Source: Thiotrichaceae bacterium (lineage in GTDB: Bacteria > Pseudomonadota > Gammaproteobacteria > Beggiatoales > Beggiatoaceae). Taken from it: a stretch of DNA of 51,116 bases. Made by a program: the position numbers and the translations under genes. The notes beneath the pieces were generated by a model. It was not told where the DNA came from, ran no database searches, and saw only the letters and a list, made by a program, of their open reading frames with translations. Shown piece after piece: positions 33,604 through 42,629 of this stretch. The stretch lies in the NCBI GenBank assembly GCA_026991885.1, contig JALXAQ010000170.1, positions 1-51,116 of the forward strand. The letters run 5' to 3'. Position 1 is the first letter of the stretch; each line of letters begins with the position of its first letter.

Positions 33604-34004
33604 TTAACTCGCCCCAAGGAAGAAAATCTGGTCAGCATTTTGCTCAGATAATTTAAAAGTGGTAAGCACGTATTTCCTAGCTCGAAACCAAGCTTTGAGA
33701 TCATTAACACTTGAACCAAAAAAACCACTTGAATTTTGTTGTAACAATGCCGAAGACAGATTGACCATAAACATAGCAAGATTGGCAGCATTATAGACAG
33801 CCTGCTTGCTGACATTCATAAAGTCTTCTAATCCCCAATACTGTTTTCGAGGATAAAGTTTTTTTGAAAAAAAAACTTTATCCTCGAAAGCATCACGAAA
33901 CGTCCACTCATTGCTCGCATGGCTTCAGCTATGTTAGACAGTTGACGAATTGTAGTATAATCAATTACTGAGTTGAAACAGCTCAAAAGTGTTATAATTT
34001 CCAT
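33604..34004 (-). pseudogene. Internally deleted DDE-type transposase
   Basis: Reading the minus strand, 34004 to about 33890 encodes a transposase-like N-terminus (MEIITLLSCFNSVIDYTTIR, then EAMRAMSGRFVML), and about 33880 to 33604 encodes a typical transposase C-terminus (LYPRKQYWGLEDF, NAANLAMFMVNLSSALLQQN). The central catalytic part is missing and the two halves are in different frames. The junction is a 21-base inverted repeat (33845-33889). It is a dead remnant of an insertion sequence; the family was not settled. The left boundary is probably near 33510-33603 and the right one near 34076. Confidence 0.7.
33845..33889. repeat. Inverted repeat at the transposase deletion junction
   Basis: TTTCGAGGATAAAGTTTTTT and its reverse complement, with a 1-3 base centre. 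The right arm (minus strand CTTTATCCTCGAAA) is native transposase sequence coding LYPRK; the left arm is an inverted copy of it. Confidence 0.75.
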
Positions 34005-34076
34005 GGTGGTTGTGTTTTTCTTTTATTTCAGATTGTTTGTTGTAATTCAATCTTAACACAACCACCATTTTTTTAG
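34003..34076. repeat. Long hairpin next to the transposase remnant
   Basis: ATGGTGGTTGTGTT (34003-34016) pairs with AACACAACCACCAT (34055-34068), with a second inner stem AGATTG/CAATCT. It is followed by a T-run, so on the plus strand it has terminator form. It may be the right end of the insertion sequence. Confidence 0.55.
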
Positions 34077-34173
34077 CCGGCGAATCTATTGAGTCTATTC
34101 CTATATATTTTATAAGGTCTTTTGGCGAAGGTATTGAATAGTTAATCCTCATTTTGAAATTAAGGAAAATCTC

Positions 34174-34452
34174 ATGTCAGCAATAATGATTGAAGACATT
34201 TCTTCTGAACTATATGCCAAACTTGAACAACAAGCGAGGCATTACCATCGCACCATAACGCAACAAGTTATCACCTTATTAGAACAAGCGATGACACAAC
34301 ATCCAACCCAATCGCCACCCACACCGATAGAACTTGGTGTGATACCTGATTCTGAAAGGGTTTATGTCAAAGACCTTGAAATTATTAATCAACGGGCTGA
34401 ACAACTCAATGAAGAAGCCTTCGATGTTCTCACTTATCAGGTGGAATTATGA
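34174..34452 (+). CDS. Antitoxin, Arc/FitA-like ribbon-helix-helix
   Basis: A 92-residue protein whose N-terminus [20 protein letters not shown] and [15 protein letters not shown] fit the beta-helix-helix pattern of Arc/FitA-type antitoxins. The C-terminal half is extended and acidic, as expected for a toxin-binding tail. It starts at ATG 34174 behind AAGGAAAA. It overlaps the downstream MazF-like toxin gene by 4 bases (ATGA). Since that toxin is frameshifted, this antitoxin may now be free-standing. Confidence 0.75.
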   Translation: MSAIMIEDISSELYAKLEQQARHYHRTITQQVITLLEQAMTQHPTQSPPTPIELGVIPDSERVYVKDLEIINQRAEQLNEEAFDVLTYQVEL

Positions 34453-34777
34453 AACGCGGTGAACTCTATCGTGTCGCTAAACCATCAGCCAGAGAACCAA
34501 AGAAGTTTCGGGTTTTCGTGGTGGTTAGCCGCCAACTGCTTATTGATTCAATTCACGTTTTTCAACCGTCATTTGTGCGCCAGTTTATACGGTTTATGAC
34601 GGTTTATCGACTCAAGTGCCTGTTGGAGTGGATGAAGGCTTAAAACATGACAGTAGTATTCACTGTGATGAATTAGTGAGTTTACCCAAATCTGTCTTAA
34701 GCAATTTTATTGGTACACTTCCAACTCACAAAATCAAAGCCCTTAACAAGGCTCTCCATATGGCATTAGATATTTAG
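34449..34777 (+). pseudogene. MazF/PemK-like toxin, frameshifted
   Basis: The first frame gives [20 protein letters not shown] and [13 protein letters not shown]; the continuation in another frame gives [26 protein letters not shown] and [20 protein letters not shown], a complete MazF-type C-terminus ending at TAG 34777. At the join, ATTCA is present twice in tandem (34546-34550 and 34551-34555). Removing one copy restores a continuous [11 protein letters not shown]. The gene was therefore an intact endoribonuclease-type toxin inactivated by a 5-base duplication. Confidence 0.85.
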
Positions 34778-34798
34778 AAACCCGTCCAGCGAAAAAAG

Positions 34799-34835
34799 GA
34801 GTCCAAACTTTAGTTTGGACATCCAAGATAAATCC
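34799..34835 (+). repeat. REP-like palindrome, stem AAACT/AGTTT, plus a half copy
   Basis: GGAGTCCAAACTTTAG followed by TTTGGAC (34799-34820), then ATCCAAGATAAATCC, the half of a common-form copy. It runs to the prfA stop. Two variants are thus nested side by side. Confidence 0.75.
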
Positions 34836-35920
34836 TATTCCCCCATACTCGCCAACAAATCCATTTGATGTTCACGTCTCAGCGGCTCAATCAAAGCATT
34901 CAAATCGCCCCCTAAAATATCCTCCAACTTATACAAAGTTAAACCAATACGATGATCCGTTACCCGCCCTTGTGGAAAATTATAAGTACGAATCCGCTCA
35001 GAGCGATCACCACTACCAACCAAATTGCGTCGCGTCTCCGCCTGTTCCGCTTGTTGACGATCTCGCTCAATTTTTAAAATGCGCGACTGCAATAAAGACA
35101 TCGCACGGGCGCGGTTTTTATGTTGAGAGCGTTCATCTTGACATTCCACCACAATGCCCGTCGGTAAATGAGTCAGACGGATCGCAGAATCCGTTTTATT
35201 CACATGTTGTCCACCCGCACCAGAAGCGCGGAAAGTATCCACTTTTAAATCACTCGGATTAATGTCAACAGCATCCACTTCTTTGACTTCAGGCATCACA
35301 GCCACAGTACAAGCAGAAGTATGAATGCGCCCTTGAGATTCCGTTTCTGGCACTCGCTGTACCCGATGTCCGCCCGACTCAAATTTGAATTGCGAATAGA
35401 CACGATCTCCATTGACGCGCATGATGATTTCTTTATAACTGTCCTTGTAGCTACCTTCATTTTTAGTGATAATTTCCGTTTGCCAACCGCGCTGCTCCGC
35501 ATAACGGCTGTACATACGTGCTAAATCACCAACAAATAGAGCAGCCTCATCGCCCCCCGTACCCGCGCGGATTTCTAAAAAAGTATTACTATTATCATCA
35601 GGATCTTCGGGCAATAATAACAATTGCAATTCTTTTTCTAAGCGCTGAACTTCAGCTTGCGCTTGACTCAATTCCTCTTCAGCCAAAGCACGCATCTCTG
35701 CATCTTCATCGCCTAGCATTTCTTTAGCAGCCCCCACTGCCTCTAAATTGCTGCGGTATTTTTGAAAAGCCTCAACAATCGGTTGGATTTCGGCATATTC
35801 CTTAGACAGACTGCGAAATTGATCTTGTGAGGCGATGATATGAGGCGCCGCAAGTAGAGCATTAAGCTCTTCTAAACGATCAGTCAGATTTTCTAATTTG
35901 CTGCGAATAGAATCTTTCAT
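34835..35920 (-). CDS. prfA: Peptide chain release factor 1
   Basis: A 361-residue RF1 that ends translation at UAA and UAG. The peptidyl-tRNA hydrolysis motif GGQ is in [20 protein letters not shown], and the protein has the RF1-type [19 protein letters not shown] and [20 protein letters not shown]. Length matches E. coli (360). It is downstream of hemA, the usual hemA-prfA order, but the 157-base gap holds a REP-like palindrome and a heptamer array. The start ATG 35920 follows the array without a clear ribosome-binding site. Confidence 0.97.
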   Translation of the reverse strand: MKDSIRSKLENLTDRLEELNALLAAPHIIASQDQFRSLSKEYAEIQPIVEAFQKYRSNLEAVGAAKEMLGDEDAEMRALAEEELSQAQAEVQRLEKELQLLLLPEDPDDNSNTFLEIRAGTGGDEAALFVGDLARMYSRYAEQRGWQTEIITKNEGSYKDSYKEIIMRVNGDRVYSQFKFESGGHRVQRVPETESQGRIHTSACTVAVMPEVKEVDAVDINPSDLKVDTFRASGAGGQHVNKTDSAIRLTHLPTGIVVECQDERSQHKNRARAMSLLQSRILKIERDRQQAEQAETRRNLVGSGDRSERIRTYNFPQGRVTDHRIGLTLYKLEDILGGDLNALIEPLRREHQMDLLASMGE

Positions 35921-35923
35921 TGT

Positions 35924-35945
35924 TCAGTTATCAGTTATCAGTTAT
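35924..35945 (-). repeat. TGATAAC heptamer array before prfA
   Basis: On the minus strand ATAACTGATAACTGATAACT, ending 4 bases before the prfA ATG. Stops occur in all frames. No Shine-Dalgarno lies between the array and the start, as at fabD. Confidence 0.8.
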
Positions 35946-35981
35946 AAAAAGCAAAAGATAGATTCAAAGCCATGAATTTTA

Positions 35982-36008
35982 GTAGGAGTCCAAGATTTAT
36001 CTTGGACA
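35982..36008 (+). repeat. REP-like palindrome, common form with GTAG head
   Basis: GTAGGAGTCCAAGATTTATC then TTGGAC, followed by ATCCAG as at 8625-8636. It lies in the hemA-prfA gap. Confidence 0.8.
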
Positions 36009-36077
36009 TCCAGCGCGACTCGCGCCTACAAAAAAGGGGAAGGCAGCAAAGGCAAAGAGATAAGGTACATCTTAAAA

Positions 36078-37340
36078 TTAATTATCATCATCTATCAATT
36101 GAAAAAGTTGCTGTGCCGCTATCATTAATTCCTCATGTCCATCATAACCCGCCTGACGTAATTGGACACAGGGCGTATGCATTAGCCTATTAGTGAGAGT
36201 ATGACCTAAATAATCAATCACATCATACGGCGTTTTGCCATTATCAATCATACGTTTTGCTTTTGCAACCAACTGCTGACGAGTTTCTTGTGCTTGATCA
36301 CGTAAATGGCAAATAGTGTCCACCACATCTAAAGAATTCCACCAGCCTAAAAAATGTGTCACCTGAGTATCAATCAATTCTTCCGCTTTTTGCGCGGCTT
36401 GCCCACGGCTGCGTAAATTTTCTTGTATCACCTCATTTAAATCATCGACACTATATAAATAGACATCTTCTAAATCACCCACCGTCGGCTCAATATCGCG
36501 GGGGACAGCAATATCCACCATAAACATCGGACGATGTTTACGGATTTTAATCGCTTTTTTAACATCTACCTGTTTCAAAATTGGCAAAGGGCTCGCAGTG
36601 GATGAAAAAACCACATCGGCTTCAGCGAGATGGAATGGGATTTCTTCTAAAGTAATAGCATAACCAGCAAATACTTTAGCCAGTTGACGGGCACGTTCTA
36701 TAGTACGATTAGCCACTATCATACGACCTAAATTATTTTCATGTAAATGTCGCGCTGCTAACTCAATCGTTTCGCCCGCGCCAATCAAAAGAGCCGTATT
36801 ACCACCTAAATCACCAAAAATTTGTTGCGCTAATCGCACCGCTGCAAAGGCCACAGAAACAGGGCTAGAGCCAATAGCCGTATCTGTACGCACATGTTTT
36901 GCCACAAAAAAACTATGTTCAAACAACTTATTCAATAATTGCCCCGTAGTGCCCGCCTCACGGGCAATATGATAAGCCGACTTAATTTGTCCCAAGATCT
37001 GCGCCTCTCCCAAAATCATCGAATCTAAACCACAAGCCACCCGTAATAAATGACGCACCACATCCACTTGTTTATAAGTATATAAATGCTGCTCAAGCAA
37101 TTGACGAGACACATTGTGGTACTGGCTCAGCCAATTAATAATGACTTGTGTGGTATCATCATCGAGTCCACAATATAACTCGGTGCGATTACAAGTTGAA
37201 ATAATCACGATTTCTTGCACCAGTTGACGAGCAACGAGATCATGTAAAGCATGTTTGATCTGCTCTGGTGAAAAATTCACCTGTTCACGTATTTGAACGG
37301 GGGCAGTGTTATGATTGAGGCCAAAAGCAAATAATTGCAT
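36078..37340 (-). CDS. hemA: Glutamyl-tRNA reductase
   Basis: First committed step of C5-pathway tetrapyrrole synthesis: NADPH reduces glutamyl-tRNA to glutamate-1-semialdehyde. The 420-residue protein has [14 protein letters not shown], the catalytic Cys50 in [20 protein letters not shown], a nucleotide-binding [16 protein letters not shown] near 190, and [12 protein letters not shown]. Length matches E. coli HemA (418). It is divergent from gspG (65-base gap). Haem made here would serve NarI and NarC among others. Confidence 0.97.
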   Translation of the reverse strand: MQLFAFGLNHNTAPVQIREQVNFSPEQIKHALHDLVARQLVQEIVIISTCNRTELYCGLDDDTTQVIINWLSQYHNVSRQLLEQHLYTYKQVDVVRHLLRVACGLDSMILGEAQILGQIKSAYHIAREAGTTGQLLNKLFEHSFFVAKHVRTDTAIGSSPVSVAFAAVRLAQQIFGDLGGNTALLIGAGETIELAARHLHENNLGRMIVANRTIERARQLAKVFAGYAITLEEIPFHLAEADVVFSSTASPLPILKQVDVKKAIKIRKHRPMFMVDIAVPRDIEPTVGDLEDVYLYSVDDLNEVIQENLRSRGQAAQKAEELIDTQVTHFLGWWNSLDVVDTICHLRDQAQETRQQLVAKAKRMIDNGKTPYDVIDYLGHTLTNRLMHTPCVQLRQAGYDGHEELMIAAQQLFQLIDDDN

Positions 37341-37404
37341 GTATTTACGGTCGTTTTTATGGATTGGATTATTACATCAAGTTTATTATAACGCGAAAAA
37401 AGCT

Positions 37405-37839
37405 ATGTCAAAAACAAACTTAAATCGTGGATTTACCCTGATTGAAGTCATGGTCGTTGTTGTCATTTTGGGCATTCTAGCCGCTTTAGTGGTGCCTAAA
37501 ATGATGAAAAATCCTGATAAAGCCCGCCAGATTAAAGTTAGACATGATATTCGCGCTGTTGAAACAGCGTTGAAATTGTATAAACTAGATAACTATGTTT
37601 ATCCAACCACTGATCAAGGTTTAGAGGCGCTCGTCACAAAAACGACGATGCCGCCAGAGCCTCGTCAATGGAAAGAAGGCGGCTATTTAGACAGCGTACC
37701 GATTGATCCTTGGGGATTTCCTTATAATTATCTTAGCCCTGGCGTCCACGGCGAATTTGATCTTTATACTTTAGGCGCAGATGGGCAAACGGATGGCACA
37801 GATGTTAATGCAGATGTTGGGAATTGGCAATTAAAATAA
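37405..37839 (+). CDS. gspG: Type II secretion major pseudopilin GspG
   Basis: A 144-residue type IV pilin-like protein: prepilin peptidase site RG^[18 protein letters not shown] with Glu at +5 of the mature protein, then the GspG-specific [27 protein letters not shown] and [12 protein letters not shown] (calcium-binding loop). It forms the main subunit of the T2SS pseudopilus in the periplasm. The frame is open from 37315, but ATG 37405 gives the normal short basic leader. No other gsp genes are nearby, so it is separated from its apparatus. Confidence 0.94.
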   Translation: MSKTNLNRGFTLIEVMVVVVILGILAALVVPKMMKNPDKARQIKVRHDIRAVETALKLYKLDNYVYPTTDQGLEALVTKTTMPPEPRQWKEGGYLDSVPIDPWGFPYNYLSPGVHGEFDLYTLGADGQTDGTDVNADVGNWQLK

Positions 37840-37854
37840 GCTAAAGGAGGCACA

Positions 37855-39546
37855 ATGCTAACATACGACGTTCTAATCGTTGGATCGGGAGGAGCTGGAT
37901 TATATGCAGCCCTGAAATCACGGATGGAGGAAGACTTACAAGTCGCTGTATTGACTAAAGTTTATCCCACTCGTTCACACACCGGAGCCGCACAAGGAGG
38001 AGTCAATGCCGCTTTAGCGAATAAAGACCCGACGGATACATGGGAAGACCACTGGTTTGACACCGTCAAAGGTTCAGATTACCTAGCAGACCAAGATGCG
38101 GCAGAACTCATGTGCCGAGAAGCGCCACAAGTAATACGAGAAATGGAACATTGGGGTTGTCCATTTGATCGCACCAAAGAAGGCAAAATTGCCCAACGCC
38201 CATTTGGCGGCGCCTCCAAAATCCGTGCTTGCTACGCAGCCGATAAAATTGGACATGTCATGTTGCATACACTTTATGAGCAAGGCTTGCGACATGGCGT
38301 TAATTATTTTAATGAATGGCAAACCCTATCATTACTACATGATGGTCAACGTTGTTTAGGCGTCAACGCCTTAGATATCCGCAGCGGAAAACTTCATACC
38401 ATCCAAGCTAAAGCAGTCATTCTAGCCACAGGCGGATATGGGCGCATTTTCTGGACTCGTACATCTAATGCTTATGGCAACACAGGCGATGGTGCTGCAC
38501 TGGCCTACCGAGCCGGATTAGCACTGAAAGACATGGAATTTGTCCAATTTCACCCAACCGGCTTGCGGCGTACAGGCATTTTAATGACAGAAGGGGCGCG
38601 GGGTGAGGGCGGTTATCTGCTCAATGCCTTGGGAGAACGTTTTATGAACCGTTATGCCCCAGAAAAGATGGAACTGGGACCCCGCGATCTCGTTTCCCGC
38701 GCCATTGAAACCGAAGTGCGTGAAGGCAGAGGTGGCTCTGATGGAGAAGTCTTTTTGGATCTCACCCATTTGGGCAAAGAGCGGATTCTGCAACGTTTGC
38801 CACAGATTCGTCAATTATGTATTGGCTTCGAGGGGGTTGATCCTATCGTAGAGCCGATACCCATTAAACCCACAGCCCATTATTCAATGGGCGGCATCCA
38901 TACTGATTTTAATGGCTTGACACCCATTGAAGGCATTTATGCGGCTGGAGAAGCGGGCTGTGTCTCCGTACACGGCGCTAACCGGCTGGGTGGTAATTCC
39001 CTGTTAGATATTCTAATTTTTGGTCGTCGGGCAGGCATCCATGCTTTAGAATATGCACGTCACACTGAATTTAAACCCATGCCAAAAGAAGCACTAGCAC
39101 CGGCAGAAAGCTATATCAAGGACCTAATGGACGGTGAGAGCAAAGAAACAATAGCCGATATCCGCAAAGACATGGGAGAATTAATGGCAGAGAAGGCGGG
39201 TATTTACCGCGATGCAGCGGGTTTGACACAAGCAGTGGCAGGCTTAGCTGAACTCAAGGCGCGTTATAAACGTTTGAAGATCAAGGATAAAAGCAATATC
39301 TTCAATACAGAACTGGGCGCGGCATTAGAATTGGGAAATATGCTCGATTTAGCCCAAGTTGTCGCACAAGGCGCACTAGAGCGTGCAGAATCAAGAGGGG
39401 CGCATTATCGGGAAGATTTCACAAAACGCGATGATAAAGAGTGGCTTAAACATACCTTGGCAACCAGAGCCAGCGATGAAACCCCAGCACTGCATTTTGA
39501 ACCAGTAACGATTACTCGTTTTCAACCAAAGGCGCGGACTTATTAA
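37855..39546 (+). CDS. sdhA: Succinate dehydrogenase/fumarate reductase flavoprotein subunit
   Basis: A 563-residue FAD subunit: dinucleotide-binding VLIVGSGGAGLYAAL at the N-terminus, the FAD-linking His in RSHTGAAQGGVNAAL, active-site HPTGLRRTGILMTEGARGEGG, and HGANRLGGNSLLD. It oxidises succinate to fumarate (or the reverse) at the cytoplasmic side of the inner membrane. ATG 37855 has AAAGGAGG upstream. First of three genes sdhA-sdhB-sdhE; no SdhC/SdhD membrane anchors are encoded. Confidence 0.95.
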   Translation: MLTYDVLIVGSGGAGLYAALKSRMEEDLQVAVLTKVYPTRSHTGAAQGGVNAALANKDPTDTWEDHWFDTVKGSDYLADQDAAELMCREAPQVIREMEHWGCPFDRTKEGKIAQRPFGGASKIRACYAADKIGHVMLHTLYEQGLRHGVNYFNEWQTLSLLHDGQRCLGVNALDIRSGKLHTIQAKAVILATGGYGRIFWTRTSNAYGNTGDGAALAYRAGLALKDMEFVQFHPTGLRRTGILMTEGARGEGGYLLNALGERFMNRYAPEKMELGPRDLVSRAIETEVREGRGGSDGEVFLDLTHLGKERILQRLPQIRQLCIGFEGVDPIVEPIPIKPTAHYSMGGIHTDFNGLTPIEGIYAAGEAGCVSVHGANRLGGNSLLDILIFGRRAGIHALEYARHTEFKPMPKEALAPAESYIKDLMDGESKETIADIRKDMGELMAEKAGIYRDAAGLTQAVAGLAELKARYKRLKIKDKSNIFNTELGAALELGNMLDLAQVVAQGALERAESRGAHYREDFTKRDDKEWLKHTLATRASDETPALHFEPVTITRFQPKARTY

Positions 39547-39564
39547 AGACCTAAGGAGCTTCTT

Positions 39565-40581
39565 ATGACCGAAAAAATCACCCCGATACGGGAAAAAATG
39601 CTCGCGAATATCCGTATTCAACGCTTTACACCAGATAAAGATCGCTCTCCTTATTTTGACAATTTCAAAATGCAAGTAGAGACGGGCATGACCGTCTTAG
39701 AAGTATTGCGTAACATCAAAAATACTCAGGACAGTTCCCTGACATTCCGCGCCTTTTGCCGCTCAGCCATTTGTGGCTCCTGCACGGTGCGGATAAACAA
39801 TAACTCAGTACTGGCTTGTAGCACCCAATTATTGCCGATTATCAAAGATTTTGGTAAAGGCTCAGTCACTATCACCCCCATGGCAAATCTGCCGATTCTC
39901 CGAGATTTGGTGGTGGATATCGATCCCGTTATTGAGAAACTCGCCAAAATGCACCCATATCTTATGGAGAATCGGGAGCGCATTCCTGAAACCTTAGAAC
40001 AAGAATCGCTGATGTCCCAAGAAGAACTCAAGCAATTTGAGTCTCTCACTGATTGCATTTTATGCGGTGCCTGTTTTTCAGCCTGCTCTAGCGTCAAAGT
40101 TGATGATACATATGCGGGACCACTGACTATCGCCAAAGCCTATCGCTTTTCCATAGATCCGCGTGACAGTTTTCGCGGGATGCGGATACAAGCATCAATG
40201 GATCAAGGATTATGGTCTTGCGTACAATGCCGCAAATGCCTCAAAGTCTGTCCTAAAGACATCCGTCCAGCCGATGCCATCCGTCAGATGCGCCGTATAG
40301 CGATAGATGACGGCATCCATGATACAGCGGGATCGCGCCGCGCCAAAGCTTATACTGATGACGTAGAAAAATTCGGTCAAGTCAACAAACCCATGTTACC
40401 CGTAGTTGTCAATGGCACCAAAGGTTGGACGGCGATTGAAGCGGGGGAAGCGGCTTTAGAAAAACACGGGCTAGCGCCCACACGGCAAGTTTGTACCTTA
40501 CCTGGTCAAGAAGGTGCAGCAAAAATATACGCTAAAGTGCGTCAAATAGAAAAAAAGGAGAAAGCGCGTGAACAACAATGA
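39565..40581 (+). CDS. sdhB: Succinate dehydrogenase/fumarate reductase iron-sulfur subunit
   Basis: A 338-residue electron-transfer subunit. The [2Fe-2S] ligands are in CRSAICGSCTVRINN and the following VLAC; ferredoxin-type sites are CILCGACFSACSS and CVQCRKCLKVCPKDI. It is about 90 residues longer than the usual SdhB, with an extra C-terminal tail after residue 260 typical of the SdhE-linked (non-classical) enzymes. It starts at ATG 39565 behind AAGGAG. Its end overlaps sdhE by 14 bases. Confidence 0.93.
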   Translation: MTEKITPIREKMLANIRIQRFTPDKDRSPYFDNFKMQVETGMTVLEVLRNIKNTQDSSLTFRAFCRSAICGSCTVRINNNSVLACSTQLLPIIKDFGKGSVTITPMANLPILRDLVVDIDPVIEKLAKMHPYLMENRERIPETLEQESLMSQEELKQFESLTDCILCGACFSACSSVKVDDTYAGPLTIAKAYRFSIDPRDSFRGMRIQASMDQGLWSCVQCRKCLKVCPKDIRPADAIRQMRRIAIDDGIHDTAGSRRAKAYTDDVEKFGQVNKPMLPVVVNGTKGWTAIEAGEAALEKHGLAPTRQVCTLPGQEGAAKIYAKVRQIEKKEKAREQQ

Positions 40582-41449
40582 TGACAAACTGCATTATGCC
40601 TTTTATTCAGGCTGCTGTTTTCAAGGGGCAGATGCCCGTTTTTTTGATATTCTGCAACAAGTGTTTGACAAGGTAGATGTTGAACTCCATTTGATGCCAG
40701 AAGCCGTTTGTTGCGGTGCCGGGGTGATTGAAGAACGCTCCGAATTGACATCATTAGCGATCAATGCCCGCAATATGGCAGGTGCCGAAAAAATGGGATT
40801 ACCTTTTTATACGCCCTGTTCTACTTGCTATAATGTGATTTCCAATTGCCAAAAACGGCTACAGGAAGACCCAAAATTGTTTGAACAAGTCAATGAAATA
40901 TTGGCAGAAGATGGCATCGAATACAAGGGAGATTGCAAACTCACTCATACCTTGTGGATGCTAGCACAAGATGTGGGACTGACAAAACTGAGAGAACGAA
41001 TAACCAATCCGTTGAATGGACTACGGGTTGGCTCCTATTATGGATGTCATACGCGCAATCCGAGTGATATTCAAAACTATGAATCATCAGACAATCCGAC
41101 ATCCCTAGAAGATATATTAGAAGTGCTGGGAGTCCAAATTGTCGATTATGATACCCGCGATGATTGTTGCGGATATCATCTGACATGGCCAAATAAAGAT
41201 TTGTCCCTGAAAATGACGGGCTCTGTACTGGGAGGGGCACAAAAACAAAATGTTGACTTAATGGTCACCTCTTGCCCATTGTGTTTCAAAAACTTGGATG
41301 GCGCACAAACCAAGGCACTGGCAGCGACAAAACAGGAATTTCAATTGCCAGTACTGTTTTTGCCTGAATTGGTTGGATTGGCTTGTGGCATGTCACCGCA
41401 AGAGATGAAACTGGATTGGCACGCCGTGCCGGTGAATGTGCGGTTGTAA
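40568..41449 (+). CDS. sdhE: CCG-domain membrane-associated subunit SdhE (HdrB-like)
   Basis: A 293-residue protein with two cysteine-rich CCG modules: EAVCCGAG followed by CSTCYN, and YYGCHTRNP, RDDCCGYH then CPLCFKNL. This is the pattern of heterodisulfide reductase subunit B and of the SdhE/SdhC-like subunit in archaeal, cyanobacterial and epsilonproteobacterial succinate dehydrogenases and methylmenaquinol:fumarate reductases. It would pass electrons between SdhB and quinone without a haem b anchor. GTG 40568 has GGAG seven bases upstream, inside the sdhB end. Confidence 0.9.
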   Translation: MNNNDDKLHYAFYSGCCFQGADARFFDILQQVFDKVDVELHLMPEAVCCGAGVIEERSELTSLAINARNMAGAEKMGLPFYTPCSTCYNVISNCQKRLQEDPKLFEQVNEILAEDGIEYKGDCKLTHTLWMLAQDVGLTKLRERITNPLNGLRVGSYYGCHTRNPSDIQNYESSDNPTSLEDILEVLGVQIVDYDTRDDCCGYHLTWPNKDLSLKMTGSVLGGAQKQNVDLMVTSCPLCFKNLDGAQTKALAATKQEFQLPVLFLPELVGLACGMSPQEMKLDWHAVPVNVRL

Positions 41450-41455
41450 TCTTTT

Positions 41456-41479
41456 GGAGTCCAAGATTTATCTTGGACT
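41456..41479 (+). repeat. REP-like palindrome at the edge of the decayed island
   Basis: GGAGTCCAAGATTTATC then TTGGAC, common form. It sits exactly between the sdhE end and the first recognisable base of the scrap gene, so the truncation breakpoint coincides with the repeat. Confidence 0.8.
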
Positions 41480-41486
41480 CACTCCG

Positions 41487-41578
41487 AGCCCATTCGTCAA
41501 CTCGCTTATCACCTTTATACATTATGTGAGCGCAAAGGCTGGGCAGAAGAGGCACGGTATCTAATGAATTTATTATAA
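41487..41578 (+). pseudogene. C-terminal scrap, resembling a DUF1156-type DNA methylase
   Basis: About 30 codons: [20 protein letters not shown], then [10 protein letters not shown] and a TAA (41576-41578), one base before the ATPase ATG. The sequence resembles the tail of DUF1156-family (putative adenine-specific methyltransferase) proteins, which are usual partners of DUF499 proteins in anti-phage islands; this match is from memory of the family and only moderately certain. The remaining 5' part is missing, cut at the REP-like palindrome. Confidence 0.5.
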
Positions 41579-41579
41579 C

Positions 41580-42629
41580 ATGTTGAAATCATTAATTATT
41601 AAAAACTTTACCGTTTTTGCAGAGGTGAAAATTGAATTTTCACCGGGGCTTAATGTCATCATCGGAGACAATGCCACTGGAAAAACGCATTTGCTCAAAC
41701 TTGGATATAGTGTAATGCACACACTATCTCGAAAAAAGAAACTTATCAATGCTAAAAAGACCTTAGCTGATAAACTCTATCATGTCTTTAAAACTAATAG
41801 TTTAGGTCATCTGACTCGTCATGGCAGTGGTCGTCAACGCACTCAAGTGACGATGGAACTAGCTGAAACCATAAAATTTTCCTTCGCTAAAAATAGTCGC
41901 ACTGAAGTGACGCTTGAGCAAACCATTACTGCTACTTTGCCAAACAATGCCGCTGTATTTATTCCAACACGAGAAGTATTCAGCTTGCATCCAGAAATAA
42001 CGGCTTTGTATGAAGAACGCTACATGGCTCTTGATGAAACCCACTATGATTTATGCAAAGCCCTCAATTTACCTTTGCTCAAACAACTGCCTCCAGAACT
42101 TAATGACATCATCAAACCCTTAGAGGCAGAACTAGGCGGTAAAGTGAAAATGGACCGAATGGGTCATTTTTACCTTGACATGCCCAAGCGCGGCAAAGTC
42201 GAAATGTCTTTAATCGCCGAAGGCTTAAGAAAAATTGCCCTGCTAGTTTATCTCATTCAAAATGGCTCACTAGGCAAAGGCAGTACCCTATTTTGGGATG
42301 AGACAGAGGCAAATCTCAATCCAAGAATGATGGTCAAAGTGGCTACTGCATTGAGCCAACTGGCTCAATATGGGGTACAAGTGATTCTGGCTACCCATGA
42401 TTTATTTTTAATGAAAGAATTATCATTATTGATAGAATCCACACCCAAAATGTCAGCACAATTTTTGAGTCTTCGCCTAGATGAGGCTGGTGTAGCTGTT
42501 GAGCAAGGCAGACTCCTAGAAGATTTACACACTATTATTGTGCTTGATGAAGCCTTAGCACAAGATGATCGGGAACAAGAGTTTTACTATAAACGCGATA
42601 TAAGTGTGACGGCAAATGATAATTATTGA
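41580..42629 (+). CDS. AAA (OLD/SMC-like) ATPase of a defence-type operon
   Basis: A 349-residue ABC-type ATPase: SLIIKNFTVFAEVKIEF at the N-terminus, Walker A GDNATGKT (29-36), a signature-like EMSLIAEGLRKIALLVYL, Walker B STLFWDETEANLNP and an H-loop ILATHD. This is the AAA_15/21 layout of OLD-like proteins, but there is no C-terminal TOPRIM nuclease; instead the next gene (14-base overlap) encodes a PD-(D/E)XK nuclease. It starts at ATG 41580, one base after the scrap gene. The frame is intact. It is probably a DNA- or phage-sensing ATPase working with a separate nuclease (inferred). Confidence 0.85.
   Translation: MLKSLIIKNFTVFAEVKIEFSPGLNVIIGDNATGKTHLLKLGYSVMHTLSRKKKLINAKKTLADKLYHVFKTNSLGHLTRHGSGRQRTQVTMELAETIKFSFAKNSRTEVTLEQTITATLPNNAAVFIPTREVFSLHPEITALYEERYMALDETHYDLCKALNLPLLKQLPPELNDIIKPLEAELGGKVKMDRMGHFYLDMPKRGKVEMSLIAEGLRKIALLVYLIQNGSLGKGSTLFWDETEANLNPRMMVKVATALSQLAQYGVQVILATHDLFLMKELSLLIESTPKMSAQFLSLRLDEAGVAVEQGRLLEDLHTIIVLDEALAQDDREQEFYYKRDISVTANDNY

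Noticed and set aside
33582-33815. A separate 77-residue minus-strand gene
   Set aside because: It overlaps the transposase C-terminus in another frame; only the transposase frame has recognisable sequence.
35972-36193. Plus-strand frame over the hemA end and the hemA-prfA gap
   Set aside because: Runs through a palindrome and antisense to hemA; no support.
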